A program made the position numbers and the translations under genes. Below, piece after piece: positions 1 through 8,855 of a stretch of DNA of 64,000 nt; the stretch's first letter is position 1, and each line of letters begins with the position of its first letter. Origin of the DNA: Cognatiluteimonas weifangensis. GTDB taxonomy: Bacteria; Pseudomonadota; Gammaproteobacteria; Xanthomonadales; Xanthomonadaceae. The stretch lies in contig NZ_QVPD01000005.1 of the NCBI RefSeq assembly GCF_003416885.1, forward strand, positions 62,001 to 126,000, written 5' to 3'. Under the pieces are notes generated by a model. That model was not told where the DNA came from. It did not search any database and saw only the letters and a list, made by a program, of their open reading frames with translations.

Positions 1-680
1 TCCTCGGGGATGAAGAAGGCGACCGCGTAGGCGATCTCTTCCGGGGTGCCCAGGCGCCCGAGCGGGATCTGCGCCACGATCTTGTTGCGCACCTCCTCCG
101 GCACCGCCATCACCATGTCGGTGCCGATGTAGCCGGGCGAGACGGTGTTGACGGTGATGCCGAATTTGGCGTTTTCCTGCGCCAGGGAAATGGTGAAGCC
201 GTGCATGCCGGCCTTGGCCGCGGCGTAGTTGGCCTGGCCGTACTGGCCCTTCTGGCCGTTGATCGAGGCGATCTGGATCACCCGGCCCCATTTGCGCGCG
301 CGCATGCCCTCGATCACCGGGCGAGTGACGTTGAAGCAGGAGTCGAGGTTGGTGCGGATGACCTCGTTCCACTGCTGGTAGGTCATCTTGTGGAAGGTGG
401 TGTCGCGGGTGATGCCGGCGTTGTTGACCAGGATGTCCACCGGCCCGAGCTGCGCCTCGACCTCGCGCACCAGCGCCTGGCCGTCCTCGGGCAGCGACAC
501 GTCGCCGCGGGCCAGGGCGATCTCGTAGCCTTCGGCCTGCAGCTTGCGTTGCCAGGCGCGGGCCTTGTCCTCGTTGCGGTAGTTGGTGGCGACCTTGTGG
601 CCGAGGTCGGCCAGCCGTTTGCAGATCGCGGTGCCGATGCCGCCGGTCCCTCCCGTCACCAGTGCGACGCGTGCGCTCAT
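1..680 (-). CDS. phaB: Acetoacetyl-CoA reductase / SDR family (3' end outside window)
   Basis: NADPH-dependent short-chain dehydrogenase; in this subfamily it reduces acetoacetyl-CoA to (R)-3-hydroxybutyryl-CoA for polyhydroxyalkanoate synthesis. Read on the minus strand from ATG at 680, it begins MSARVALVTGG with the Rossmann motif TGGTGGIG, followed by NNAGITRD, a catalytic Ser in IASINGQKGQ and the YxxxK motif (YAAAK). The NAGITRDxxFHKM and INGQKGQxGQxNY stretches favour PhaB over FabG. A GGAGAAGG ribosome site precedes the ATG. About 226 codons are present; the last twenty or so lie beyond the window start. No phaA or phaC is visible here, so a FabG-like role cannot be excluded. Confidence 0.85.
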   Translation of the reverse strand, partial: MSARVALVTGGTGGIGTAICKRLADLGHKVATNYRNEDKARAWQRKLQAEGYEIALARGDVSLPEDGQALVREVEAQLGPVDILVNNAGITRDTTFHKMTYQQWNEVIRTNLDSCFNVTRPVIEGMRARKWGRVIQIASINGQKGQYGQANYAAAKAGMHGFTISLAQENAKFGITVNTVSPGYIGTDMVMAVPEEVRNKIVAQIPLGRLGTPEEIAYAVAFFIPE

Positions 681-739
681 TGCCTTCTCCTTGTCGCCGC
701 TGCCGCGGCAGGACTGTCGATCGCGGTTTCCGGCCGATT

Positions 740-1669
740 CTAGACAGGGTCGGCGGTATCCGTGTTGTGCGTCGCGGCGAGGGGCGCCGGCTGCGGCAGG
801 TGCGGGATCGCCGCGGGCACGAAGGCGCGTTGCGCGGCCTGCAATGCGGCGGCGACCGAACCCGCGCCGGCCAGCGCCTCCGGCGCCTGCCCCAGCGCCC
901 GCCAGACGGCGCGCAAGGCCGGCAGCGGATCGTCCGCGTCCACCGGCAGCGCCGCCAGCGACTTGGACAGCTTGCGGCCGTCGGCATCCACCAGCAGCGG
1001 CAGGTGTGCGTAATGCGGCGTCGGCAGCCCGAGTGCGCGCTGCAGCAGGATCTGCCGCGGGGTGGAGTCGAGCAGGTCGGCGCCGCGGACCACCTCGGTG
1101 ATGCCCTGGGCGGCGTCGTCCACCACCACCGCCAGCTGGTAGGCCCAGCAGCCGTCGGTGCGCCGCAGCACGAAATCGCCGACCTCGCTGCCGAGGTCCT
1201 GGACGACGCGGCCCTGGATCGCGTCGTCGAAGCCCAGCACGGTGAACGGCAGCACCCGCAGCCGGATCGCCGGGTCGGGGCGCCGCGCGGCGGCCATGCA
1301 GCGCCGGTGGATGCCGCCCTCGGCGGCCAGGTCGCTGCGGCTGCAATGGCACGCGAACGCCTCGCCGCCGGCGAGCAGGCGGTCCAGCGCCGCGCGGTAG
1401 ACGGCGCCGCGCTCGCTCTGGCGCAGCACGGGAAGGTCGGATTCCAGCCCGAACGCCGCCAGCGTGCGCAATTGCGCGGCGGCTGCGCCGGCGATCTCGC
1501 GCGGCGGGTCCAGGTCCTCGATCCGCACCAGCCATTGCCCGCCGGCATGGCGCGCCAGCAGCCAGCTGCCCAGCGCCGCCAGCAGCGAGCCCAGGTGCAG
1601 CGGGCCGGTCGGCGAGGGCGCGAAACGGCCGCGGTACGGGGCGGGAGACGGAGGGGCAGGGGCGCTCAT
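740..1669 (-). CDS. gluQ: Glutamyl-Q tRNA(Asp) synthetase
   Basis: 309 aa. A truncated glutamyl-tRNA synthetase paralogue that attaches glutamate to the queuosine base at the wobble position of tRNA-Asp; it lacks the anticodon-binding domain, which fits this length. Visible are the HIGH-like signature (APSPTGPLHLGSL) near residue 20, zinc-ligand cysteines (CHCSRSD and then GIHRRC), and the KMSKS-like KLSKS around residue 230. The start at ATG 1669 was chosen because the family signature begins a few residues later. It lies divergent to htpX, with about 80 bp between the starts. Confidence 0.93.
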   Translation of the reverse strand: MSAPAPPSPAPYRGRFAPSPTGPLHLGSLLAALGSWLLARHAGGQWLVRIEDLDPPREIAGAAAAQLRTLAAFGLESDLPVLRQSERGAVYRAALDRLLAGGEAFACHCSRSDLAAEGGIHRRCMAAARRPDPAIRLRVLPFTVLGFDDAIQGRVVQDLGSEVGDFVLRRTDGCWAYQLAVVVDDAAQGITEVVRGADLLDSTPRQILLQRALGLPTPHYAHLPLLVDADGRKLSKSLAALPVDADDPLPALRAVWRALGQAPEALAGAGSVAAALQAAQRAFVPAAIPHLPQPAPLAATHNTDTADPV

Positions 1670-1673
1670 TGCA

Positions 1674-1703
1674 CTTGAATTTAACCCGCGCCTGCCACAC
1701 TTT
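1674..1703 (+). promoter_or_regulatory. Candidate sigma-32 (heat-shock) promoter of htpX
   Basis: CTTGAA at 1674-1679 matches the sigma-32 -35 core. About 14 bp downstream GCCACACT is a weak match to the -10 CCCCATNT. The position, 45-75 bp upstream of the htpX ATG, and the known sigma-32 control of htpX in enterobacteria make it plausible. The -10 match is poor. Confidence 0.35.
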
Positions 1704-1747
1704 GGACCGTCATCGCGCCGGTCGCGCGCGCCTGCGGAAGAGGAAGC

Positions 1748-2647
1748 ATGTTGAAGCGAGTCGCATTGTTCCTGGCCACCAACCTGGCCGTGCTGGCGCT
1801 GGTCAGCGTGGTGATGTCGATCCTGGGCGTCAACGCCGACCAGTTCGGCGGGCTGCTGGTGATGGCGGCGCTGTTCGGTTTCGGCGGGTCGATCATCTCG
1901 CTGCTGGTCTCCAAGTGGATGGCCAAGCGCGCCACCGGCGCGCACGTGATCGACACCCCGCGCAACGAGGCCGAGCAGTGGCTGCTGGCCACCGTGCGCC
2001 GGCAGGCGCAGCAGGCCGGCATCGGCATGCCCGAGGTCGCGATCTACGACGCGCCGGAGATCAACGCCTTCGCCACCGGCGCCAACCGCAACAACGCGCT
2101 GGTCGCGGTGTCGACCGGCCTGCTGCGGGCGATGGAACGCGACGAGGCCGAGGCGGTGCTCGGCCATGAAGTCAGCCACGTCGCCAACGGCGACATGGTG
2201 ACGATGGCGCTGCTGCAGGGCGTGCTCAACACCTTCGTGATCGTGCTGGCGCGGGTGGTCGGACGCGTGGTCGATGGCTACCTGTCCGGCGGCCGCGAAG
2301 GGCCGGGGATCGGCTACTACGCGATTGTGTTCATCCTGGACATGGTGTTCGGCCTGTTCGCGAGCATGATCGCGATGTGGTTCTCGCGCCATCGCGAGTT
2401 CCGCGCCGACAACGGCGGCGCCACCCTGGCCGGGCGCAACAAGATGATCGCCGCGCTGGAGCGGCTGGCGCAGAACCACGGCGTCAGCACCCTGCCCAAG
2501 CAGGTGCAGGCTTTCGGCATCAGCGGCGGCGCCGGCGGCGGCTTGCGCAGGCTGCTGATGAGTCATCCGCCGCTGGAAGAGCGCATCGCCGCGCTGCGCA
2601 ACGCGCCGCTGGGTGGTGGCGCGGTACGCCAGGGCGTGATCGCCTGA
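1748..2647 (+). CDS. htpX: HtpX, membrane zinc metalloprotease
   Basis: 299 aa inner-membrane M48B protease that degrades misfolded membrane proteins together with FtsH. It starts with two hydrophobic segments (about residues 4-24 and 32-55). The zinc motif HEVSH (HExxH) is near residue 139, two further membrane segments follow at about 155-210, and the distal zinc ligand Glu lies in the HREFRAD stretch. The C-terminus is glycine-rich ([10 protein letters not shown]) and ends in the conserved [13 protein letters not shown]. Length is normal. A GGAAGAGGAAGC ribosome site precedes the ATG. It is monocistronic, with a strong terminator 20 bp behind it and a possible heat-shock promoter in front. 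Confidence 0.96.
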   Translation: MLKRVALFLATNLAVLALVSVVMSILGVNADQFGGLLVMAALFGFGGSIISLLVSKWMAKRATGAHVIDTPRNEAEQWLLATVRRQAQQAGIGMPEVAIYDAPEINAFATGANRNNALVAVSTGLLRAMERDEAEAVLGHEVSHVANGDMVTMALLQGVLNTFVIVLARVVGRVVDGYLSGGREGPGIGYYAIVFILDMVFGLFASMIAMWFSRHREFRADNGGATLAGRNKMIAALERLAQNHGVSTLPKQVQAFGISGGAGGGLRRLLMSHPPLEERIAALRNAPLGGGAVRQGVIA

Positions 2648-2666
2648 AGCGATCTTCCGGCGATCG

Positions 2667-2697
2667 AAAAGCCCGCCTTCCAGGCGGGCTTTTTTTT
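2667..2697 (+). terminator. Intrinsic terminator of htpX
   Basis: The inverted repeat AAGCCCGCC-TTCCA-GGCGGGCTT is followed by an uninterrupted T tract, a classical Rho-independent terminator 20-50 bp after the htpX stop. Confidence 0.92.
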
Positions 2698-2724
2698 GAG
2701 GCGCTTCTCCCAGGCTCAGGATCT

Positions 2725-2930
2725 TCTGCGGGAAGCCGGCGGCCCAGCCTTTGCTGGCACGCCGTGAACCCGCCCTTCATGCGCGGAAACATCTACGGGG
2801 GAAGCCCGCGGCCCAGCCTGCGCAGACACGCGGTGAATGCAACCCCAAGCGCGGGAACCCTCTGCGGGGGGAAGCCGGCGGCCCGGCCTGTGCGGGACAC
2901 GCCGTGAATACGTCCTTGTAGGCTCCTCGG
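2725..2930. repeat. Tandem intergenic repeat, family A (about 68 bp unit, three copies)
   Basis: Three imperfect direct copies start at 2725, 2792 and 2861. Each begins TCTGCGGG(G)GAAGCCGGCGG and continues with GCCCAGCCT, a short palindromic segment and CACGCCGTGAA. An inverted copy of the last segment's GCCTGTGCGGGAC follows at about 2955-2970. The same elements recur in opposite orientation at 54378-54560. No gene is supported in 2698-3550; the open frames there arise from the repeats. Confidence 0.8.
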
Positions 2931-3097
2931 CGGCATCCATGCCGCCGACGGTCCCGCACAGGCCGGGCCACCGGCTTCCGGCAAGTGAGTCGGCACCTGC
3001 AGAAAAAAGCCGCCCGAAGCGATGGACGCCAATCTCGCGAAGTCGCCGCCCGGCGGGCTGGGGGTGCGGAGAGTGGACCATGGATGGTCCACGACCC

Positions 3098-3407
3098 GAC
3101 TTAAAGACAGGAGGTCGTCAGGAGGGCGCAGCATCCCCAGCCCGCCGGGCGGCGACTCCGGCCGAAGCCGATCTCCCAAGGGCAGGTCAGGGATGACCTG
3201 CGCCCCGACTGGAAGACAGGACGTCGTCAGGAGGGCGCAACCCCCCAGCCCGCCGGGCGGCGGCTCCTGCCGAAGCCGATCTCCCGAGTGCAGACCATGA
3301 CGCGACATCAAGCCAGGCATGGCCCTGTCGACTTGAAGACAGGAGGTCGTCAGGAGGGCGCAGCACCTCCGGCCCGCCGGGCGGCGACTCCTTCCGAAGC
3401 CGATTCC
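3098..3407. repeat. Tandem intergenic repeat, family B (about 79 bp core, three copies)
   Basis: The three cores lie at 3098-3176, 3207-3285 and 3330-3407. Each runs GACTTxAAGACAGGAGGTCG, then CAGGAGGGCGCA, the palindrome CCCGCCGGGCGG, and CCGAAGCCGATctcc. They are separated by about 30-45 bp of variable DNA containing small palindromes (TGGACCATGGATGGTCCA at 3074-3091). An extra half copy precedes the first one. Inverted copies occur at 54070-54257. A separate short palindrome, TCCCCGCTTTCGCGGGGA, lies at 3485-3502. Confidence 0.82.
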
Positions 3408-3550
3408 ACCGGAGTGCCGGTCATGGATGACCCGTGTCCGACTTGGGGAACGCCCGGGCAAAAGGTTGCTTTGAAGGCACTGAATCCCCGCTTTCGCGGG
3501 GATGACGACACCGTTTCAGGCTCCCTCGAAGGCTGCCACGAACGACGGCC

Positions 3551-5641
3551 TTACTCGAACTCGTAGTTCATGTCCGGGCCGGCCGGAGCGAGGAAGTAGC
3601 CCTCGACGTAGTCGATGCCGCTGGAGAACAGGATCGCCATGCTGGCTGCATCCTGCACGAACTCGGCGATGCTGCGGATGCCGAGGCTACGGGCCTTGGC
3701 CGCGATCTCGGCGACGCGCTGCTGGTTGCCGGCGTTCTTCGGCAGGTCCTCGGTGAAGCTGCGATCGAGCTTGAGGAACGCCGGGTCGAAGTGCGACAGC
3801 AACTGGAACGAATCCAGCCCGGCGCCGAACTGCTCCAGGCCCACGCGGCAGCCGTGCGCGGCGACCGCGGCGGCGAATTCCTGCGCGGCGCGCAGATGGG
3901 TGAACACCTTGGCTTCGGGCAACTGCAGCACCAGGTGCTCGCCGCCGATGCCGGCCGCGGCCAGGCGCTCGCCGACGTGCCGGGCCAGGCTGTCGTCGGC
4001 CAGCGACGCCTGGGTGACCTTCACCAGCAGCGTCACCGGCTGCCCGGCGCGCTTGCGCTCGGCGGCCACGGCGATGGCGTGCTCGACCACCCAGCGGTCG
4101 ATTTCCCACAGCAGCCCGTGCTCCTCGGCGATCTGCAGGAAGCTCAGCGGCGGCACGGTTTCGCCGGCGCCGGCGTCCAGGCGGATGTAGGCCTCGTACA
4201 TCGCGCCGGACTCGCCTTGCAGGCTGATCACCGGCTGGTAATGGAACAGGAAGCGGTCGTTGTCGAGCGCGTCGCGCAGGCGCGTGACCCAGGCCTGGAT
4301 ACGCTCCTCCTCGGCGCGGTCCACCGCGCTGGGGTCGAAGATCTCGGTGCGGTTGCCGCCCACGCCGATCGAGGACTGCACGCCCTGGTTGGCCTTGGCC
4401 AGCACCTGGGTGACGCTGGCGATCTTCTCGCCGATCTGCACGCCGCCGATGCTGGCGGTGATCGCGGCCGAGCGCTGTCCGATCTCCAGCACTTGCGCGG
4501 CGAAGGCCTCGCGGATGCGTTCGGCCAGGCTGGTGGTGGCGACGTGGTCGCCGCGCAGCAGCACCGCCAGGGTGTGCTCGCCGAAGCGCGCCGCCACCGC
4601 GCTGCCGTCGGCCAGGGCATCGGCGAGCGTGTTGCGCAGGCGCTCGGCGATTGCCTCCAGCAGCGCATCGGCCGAATCCAGGCCGATCTCGTGCAGCAGC
4701 CGCTGGTAGTGGTCCGGTTCCAGCAGCAGCAGCCCGTGCTGGCCCTGGTTCTGCGCCGCGTCGGCGACCGCGCCTTCCAGCGCATGCAGGAAGGTCGGGC
4801 GGTTGAGCAGGCCGGTGGTCTGGTCGCGCTGGCGCAGTTCTTCGACCTCGCGCGCCAGCTCCGGGTCCGATTCCTGGCGCCGGAACACGACCTGCAGGCA
4901 GGGCTCGCCCTCGTACAGCGCGGAGGTGAATTCCATCACCGCCGGGAAGGTGTCGCCCTCGATGTCGCGCGCCAGCAGTTCGTAGCGCGGCGGCGCCGGC
5001 TCGCCCTTGCTCAGGCCCTTGAGCAGGGCCTTGAAGGCGTCCACGTGCTGCGGCGCCACCAGGTCCAGCAGCGACATGCCCTCGATATCCTCGAAGGACT
5101 CGTAGCCGAACATCTCCAGGTACGCCGAGTTGGCGCGGATATGCATGCCCTCGTGGACGTAGGCGATGGGATCGCGCGAGGACTCGATCAGCGCGTCGCA
5201 GCGGCGCTCGGTTTCGCGCACCTGCGCCTCCAGCCGGCGCAGCGCGCGTCGCGCCTCCAGGTCCGCCCATTCGGTGCGCACCGCGCGCAGCAGCTGCTGC
5301 GGCTTGCTGCGCAGGGCGATGGCACGGACGCCGAAACCCAGCGCCTGGGACAGGCTGGCGTCGTCGACGCGGTCGGCGACCGCCACCACCGGCAGGTCCT
5401 TGCCGCTGGTCTTGACCAGCTGCAGCACCTCCTCCAGCGGCACGCCGTTGGACTGCTGCGCCGCGAGCACCAGGTCGACCTGCTGCCCGCCGAGCATCGT
5501 CGCCAGCTCCTCGGCCGAGTCCGGGCGCAGCGGACGCACCGCGATGCCGGCATTGCGCAGGCAGCTGACAATGGCCTCGGCGTCCTCGACGCTGTCGTCG
5601 ACGATCATCAGGCGCAATGCGGTGTCGGTTCCATTCGCCAT
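3551..5641 (-). CDS. fimX: FimX-like REC-PAS-GGDEF-EAL c-di-GMP receptor
   Basis: 696 aa. A degenerate response-regulator receiver (about 8-120) is followed by a short coiled linker, a PAS domain (about 145-255), a GGDEF domain (about 270-425) and an EAL domain (about 445-690). The diguanylate-cyclase signature is replaced by RFGEHTL, and the EAL signature reads AYIRL instead of ExL, so neither synthesis nor hydrolysis of c-di-GMP is expected. This is the hallmark of FimX, which binds c-di-GMP and, with PilZ and PilB, drives type IV pilus assembly and twitching. Domain order and length match FimX of Xanthomonas and Pseudomonas. The start at ATG 5641 has GGAG eight bases upstream. No pil genes are adjacent. 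Function is inferred from architecture. Confidence 0.8.
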   Translation of the reverse strand: MANGTDTALRLMIVDDSVEDAEAIVSCLRNAGIAVRPLRPDSAEELATMLGGQQVDLVLAAQQSNGVPLEEVLQLVKTSGKDLPVVAVADRVDDASLSQALGFGVRAIALRSKPQQLLRAVRTEWADLEARRALRRLEAQVRETERRCDALIESSRDPIAYVHEGMHIRANSAYLEMFGYESFEDIEGMSLLDLVAPQHVDAFKALLKGLSKGEPAPPRYELLARDIEGDTFPAVMEFTSALYEGEPCLQVVFRRQESDPELAREVEELRQRDQTTGLLNRPTFLHALEGAVADAAQNQGQHGLLLLEPDHYQRLLHEIGLDSADALLEAIAERLRNTLADALADGSAVAARFGEHTLAVLLRGDHVATTSLAERIREAFAAQVLEIGQRSAAITASIGGVQIGEKIASVTQVLAKANQGVQSSIGVGGNRTEIFDPSAVDRAEEERIQAWVTRLRDALDNDRFLFHYQPVISLQGESGAMYEAYIRLDAGAGETVPPLSFLQIAEEHGLLWEIDRWVVEHAIAVAAERKRAGQPVTLLVKVTQASLADDSLARHVGERLAAAGIGGEHLVLQLPEAKVFTHLRAAQEFAAAVAAHGCRVGLEQFGAGLDSFQLLSHFDPAFLKLDRSFTEDLPKNAGNQQRVAEIAAKARSLGIRSIAEFVQDAASMAILFSSGIDYVEGYFLAPAGPDMNYEFE

Positions 5642-5714
5642 TCGGGTCTCCGTACCGCAGTTTTCTACACGATGCCCGTCAGCGCGTCCAATCGCGGGGC
5701 CGGAATTGCGACGG

Positions 5715-6740
5715 CTATAACGGTCGTTTGCCGGGGTCGCCGGGAAGCTCGCGCACCAGCCGCGGCACCAGGTAGCCGGACAGGCGCGCCGCCAGCGCCG
5801 CGTGCAGGGCGCGGGCGCGGTCGTCGTCGACCTCGAAGTGCGCGCTGCCGGCGACGCGGTCGAGCTGGTGCAGGTAGTAGGGCAGCACCCCGGCCTGGAA
5901 GGCGCGCTCGGACAGCTGCGCCAGCGCGTCCACCGAATCGTTGACCCCGCGCAGCAGCACCGACTGGTTGAGCAGGGTCGCGCCGGCCGCGCGCAGCCGT
6001 GCCAGCGCGGCGTCGACGCCGGCGTCGAACTCGTTGCCGTGGTTGGCGTGGATCACGAACGCCAGCGGCCACGGCAGCGCGCCCAGCCAGGCGAGCAGCG
6101 CGGCGTCCACGCGTTCGGGCAATACCACCGGCAGGCGACTGTGGATGCGCAGCCGACGGATGTGCGGCAGCCCGGCGAGGGCGTCGGTGAGCTCGGCCAG
6201 CTTGGGCGTGGCCAGCGACAGCGGATCGCCGCCGGAGAGGATGACTTCCTCGATGTCCGGGTCCGCGGCGATCAGCGCGACCGCGTCCTGCCAGCCGCCG
6301 GCGGCGGCGGTTTCCTCGGCGTAGGGGAAGTGGCGGCGGAAGCAGTAGCGGCAGTTGACCGCGCAACTGCCGGTCGCCACCAGCAGCGCGCGCCCGCGGT
6401 ACTTGCGGATCACGCCGGTGCCGGCCCTGGCCGCGCCGTCGCCGACCGCGTCCAGGCCGAACCCCGGGACCACGCGCTCCTCGTCGAGCACCGGCAGCAC
6501 CTGGCGCAGCAGCGGGTCGTGCGGGTCGCCGTGGCGCATGCGCGCGACGAAGCCGCGCGGCACCCGCAGCGGGAACTGCTCTGCGGCGGCATCGGAGAGG
6601 GCCGGGGCCAGCGCCTGCAGCCCGAGCAGGGCCAGCAGTTCGCGCGGATCGCGCACGGCCTCGCGCCACAGCCGCCGCCAGTCGGCAGGGGCGGCGTCGG
6701 GGTGCGGGTGCTGCAGGGCGGGGGAGGCAGCAGGTATCAT
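5715..6740 (-). CDS. epmB: EF-P (R)-beta-lysylation protein EpmB (lysine 2,3-aminomutase-like)
   Basis: 341 aa radical-SAM, PLP-dependent enzyme that converts (S)-alpha-lysine to (R)-beta-lysine for attachment to elongation factor P. The radical-SAM cysteine motif CAVNCRYC is preceded by KYRGRALL, and the PLP/SAM-binding segment VILSGGDPL follows. The open frame extends to 6833, but homologues start near [10 protein letters not shown], so ATG 6740 was chosen; the ribosome site is weak. It is divergent from efp, its substrate, with about 90 bp between the starts. epmA is not in the window. Confidence 0.93.
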   Translation of the reverse strand: MIPAASPALQHPHPDAAPADWRRLWREAVRDPRELLALLGLQALAPALSDAAAEQFPLRVPRGFVARMRHGDPHDPLLRQVLPVLDEERVVPGFGLDAVGDGAARAGTGVIRKYRGRALLVATGSCAVNCRYCFRRHFPYAEETAAAGGWQDAVALIAADPDIEEVILSGGDPLSLATPKLAELTDALAGLPHIRRLRIHSRLPVVLPERVDAALLAWLGALPWPLAFVIHANHGNEFDAGVDAALARLRAAGATLLNQSVLLRGVNDSVDALAQLSERAFQAGVLPYYLHQLDRVAGSAHFEVDDDRARALHAALAARLSGYLVPRLVRELPGDPGKRPL

Positions 6741-6831
6741 GGCGGCTTCGTTTTCCGGGGTGCTCCGGCGCTTCCGGGCCCCGGTCCCATCCATTTTAGC
6801 CGCCTCGCGCGGCGGCATTGTAGGAGCCTCC

Positions 6832-7398
6832 ATGGCCAGCTACGGCATGAACGACGTCAAGAACGGGATGAAGATCCTGATCAACGGCGATCCGGCGATC
6901 ATCACCGACACCGAGTACGTCAAGCCGGGCAAGGGCCAGGCCTTCACCCGCGTCAAGTACCGCCTGATCAAGTCCGGGCGGGTGCAGGAAGTCACCATGA
7001 AGAGCACCGACTCGCTGGAGGCGGCGGACGTGGTCGATACCGACATGCAATACCTGTACAGCGACGGCGAGTACTGGCATTTCATGAACCAGGAAAGCTT
7101 CGAGCAGGTGCAGGCCGACAAGGCCGGCGTCGGCGACGCCGCCAAGTGGCTCAAGGGCGAGGAAGACTGCGTCGTCACCCTGTGGAACGGCACCCCGATC
7201 GCGGTGCAGGCGCCCAACTTCGTCGAGCTGAAGATCGTGGAGACCGACCCGGGCGTGCGCGGCGACACCTCCGGCGGCGGCGGCAAGCCGGCCACGCTGG
7301 AGACCGGCGCGGTGGTGCGGGTGCCGCTGTTCGTCGGCCAGGACGAGGTGATCCGGGTCGATACCCGCTCGGGCGAGTACGTCTCGCGCGTGAAATGA
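6832..7398 (+). CDS. efp: Elongation factor P
   Basis: 188 aa, the normal length. It relieves ribosome stalling at polyproline stretches. The N-terminal KOW-like domain carries the modified loop KPGKGQAF with lysine at position 34, the residue that receives beta-lysine in EpmA/EpmB organisms (the arginine-type EarP pathway needs Arg32). Two OB-fold domains follow, ending EYVSRVK. A TAGGAG ribosome site lies six bases before the ATG. The divergent epmB next door agrees with the lysine-type loop. Confidence 0.97.
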   Translation: MASYGMNDVKNGMKILINGDPAIITDTEYVKPGKGQAFTRVKYRLIKSGRVQEVTMKSTDSLEAADVVDTDMQYLYSDGEYWHFMNQESFEQVQADKAGVGDAAKWLKGEEDCVVTLWNGTPIAVQAPNFVELKIVETDPGVRGDTSGGGGKPATLETGAVVRVPLFVGQDEVIRVDTRSGEYVSRVK

Positions 7399-7470
7399 CG
7401 ATTCGGCCCGTGTCCGCGAAGCGGAAACGGCTTCGCCGAATCGCCGTCTCCGCGAAAGCGGGGCGGCAAA
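7399..7470. repeat. Nested palindromes downstream of efp
   Basis: The outer inverted repeat CGATTCGGC (7399-7407) / GCCGAATCG (7435-7443) encloses a smaller hairpin TCCGC-GAA-GCGGA at 7413-7425. A CCGCGAAAGCGGGG motif follows at about 7450. It can fold into a strong hairpin but has no T tract. It resembles the short palindromic repeats at 3485 and 48416. Confidence 0.6.
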
Positions 7471-7486
7471 CGAAAGCAGGCTGCAC

Positions 7487-8827
7487 ATGACCGAGCCGGC
7501 TCTGGAGCCCTGCGACCTGCTGATCGAAGCCGGCTGGGTGGTGCCGGTCGAGCCGCACGGCGTGGTGCTGGAGGACTATGCCGTGGCGGTGCGCGGCGAC
7601 GCGATCCTCGCGCTGCTGCCGCGCGCCGAGGCGCGGGCGCGTTTCGCCGCGGCGCAGGTGGTCTCGCGCCCGCAATCGGCGCTGCTGCCGGGCCTGGTCA
7701 ACGCCCATGTCCACAACCCGATGACGCTGCTGCGCGGCGTCGCCGACGACCTGCCGCTGATGCAGTGGCTGCAGGGCCATATCTGGCCGCTGGAAGCGCA
7801 ACTGATCGCGCCGGATTTCGTCGCCGACGGCATCGCGCTGGCGATCGCCGAGATGCTGCGCGGCGGCACCACCTGCTGCAACGAGAACTACTTCTTCCCC
7901 GACGTGCAGGCGGCGACCTACCGGCGCTACGGCTTCCGCGCGCGGATCGGCCTGCCGATCATCGATTTCCCGTCGGCCTGGGCGCGCAGCGACGACGAGT
8001 ACTTCGACCGCGCCACCGAGGTCCACGACCAGTGGCGCGGCGATGCCCTGGTGGCGATGGCGTTCGCGCCGCACGCGCCGTACACGGTGTCCGATGCCAG
8101 CTTCGAACGCATCCGCATGTTGTCCGACCAGCTCGACATCCCGGTGCACTGCCACGTGCACGAGACCGCGCACGAAATCGACGAGTCGCTGCGGCAGCAC
8201 GGCCAGCGCCCGCTGGCACGGCTGGAGCGGCTGGGCCTGGTCAACGATCGCCTGATCGCGGTGCACATGACGCAGCTGACCGACGCCGAGATCGCGCTGT
8301 GCGCACAGCGCGGCGCCAGCGTGGTGCATTGCCCGGAATCCAACCTCAAGCTCGCCTCGGGCTTCTGCCGCGTCGCCGACCTGCAGCGCGCCGGAGTCGT
8401 GGTGGCGATCGGCACCGACGGCGCGGCCAGCAACAACGACCTGGACATGTTCGGCGAGACCCGCACCGCGGCGTTGCTGGCCAAGGCCGTCGCCGGCGAT
8501 GCCTCCGCGCTCGACGCCGCCAGCGCGTTGCGCGCGGCGACCCTGGGCGGCGCCCGCGCGCTGGGCCTGGACCACCTGGTCGGCTCGATCGAGCCCGGCA
8601 AGCAGGCCGACCTGGTCTGCGTCGACCTGGCGCCGCTGGAGACCCAGCCGCTGCACCACGTGATCTCGCAGCTGGTGTACGCGACTGCCCGCCAGCAGGT
8701 CGGCGACGTGTGGATCGCCGGCCGGCCGAAGCTGCGCGAGCGGACGCTGGTGGACATGGACGCCGCGGCGCTGGTCGCCAACGCGCGGCAGTGGCGCGAG
8801 CGCATCGCCGCGATCCGGATTTCGTGA
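7487..8827 (+). CDS. mtaD: 5-methylthioadenosine / S-adenosylhomocysteine deaminase (amidohydrolase)
   Basis: 446 aa metal-dependent amidohydrolase of the TRZ/ATZ type. Family members deaminate S-adenosylhomocysteine or methylthioadenosine to the inosine derivative. Metal ligands are visible as HVHNPMT (about residue 72), [10 protein letters not shown] (about 220) and the Asp in [14 protein letters not shown] (about 310). Length and motif order fit MtaD, but the substrate is not decided by sequence. It is first in a plus-strand run with ubiG and gph, 28 bp ahead of ubiG; ubiG is a SAM-dependent methyltransferase that releases SAH. Confidence 0.86.
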   Translation: MTEPALEPCDLLIEAGWVVPVEPHGVVLEDYAVAVRGDAILALLPRAEARARFAAAQVVSRPQSALLPGLVNAHVHNPMTLLRGVADDLPLMQWLQGHIWPLEAQLIAPDFVADGIALAIAEMLRGGTTCCNENYFFPDVQAATYRRYGFRARIGLPIIDFPSAWARSDDEYFDRATEVHDQWRGDALVAMAFAPHAPYTVSDASFERIRMLSDQLDIPVHCHVHETAHEIDESLRQHGQRPLARLERLGLVNDRLIAVHMTQLTDAEIALCAQRGASVVHCPESNLKLASGFCRVADLQRAGVVVAIGTDGAASNNDLDMFGETRTAALLAKAVAGDASALDAASALRAATLGGARALGLDHLVGSIEPGKQADLVCVDLAPLETQPLHHVISQLVYATARQQVGDVWIAGRPKLRERTLVDMDAAALVANARQWRERIAAIRIS

Positions 8828-8855
8828 ATCCCGCGGCCTCTGCAGGAGCATCGCC

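Noticed and set aside
3098-3407. CRISPR array
   Set aside because: Repeats are about 79 bp with 30-45 bp separators and internal palindromes, only three copies, no cas genes, and mirrored copies elsewhere; this is an intergenic repeat family.
3485-3502. Hairpin as terminator of fimX
   Set aside because: Strong stem, but no T tract on either strand; it matches the dispersed palindromic repeats instead.
2698-3550. Several short open frames between htpX and fimX as possible genes
   Set aside because: They run through the tandem repeat families, their translations repeat with the units, and no ribosome sites fit.
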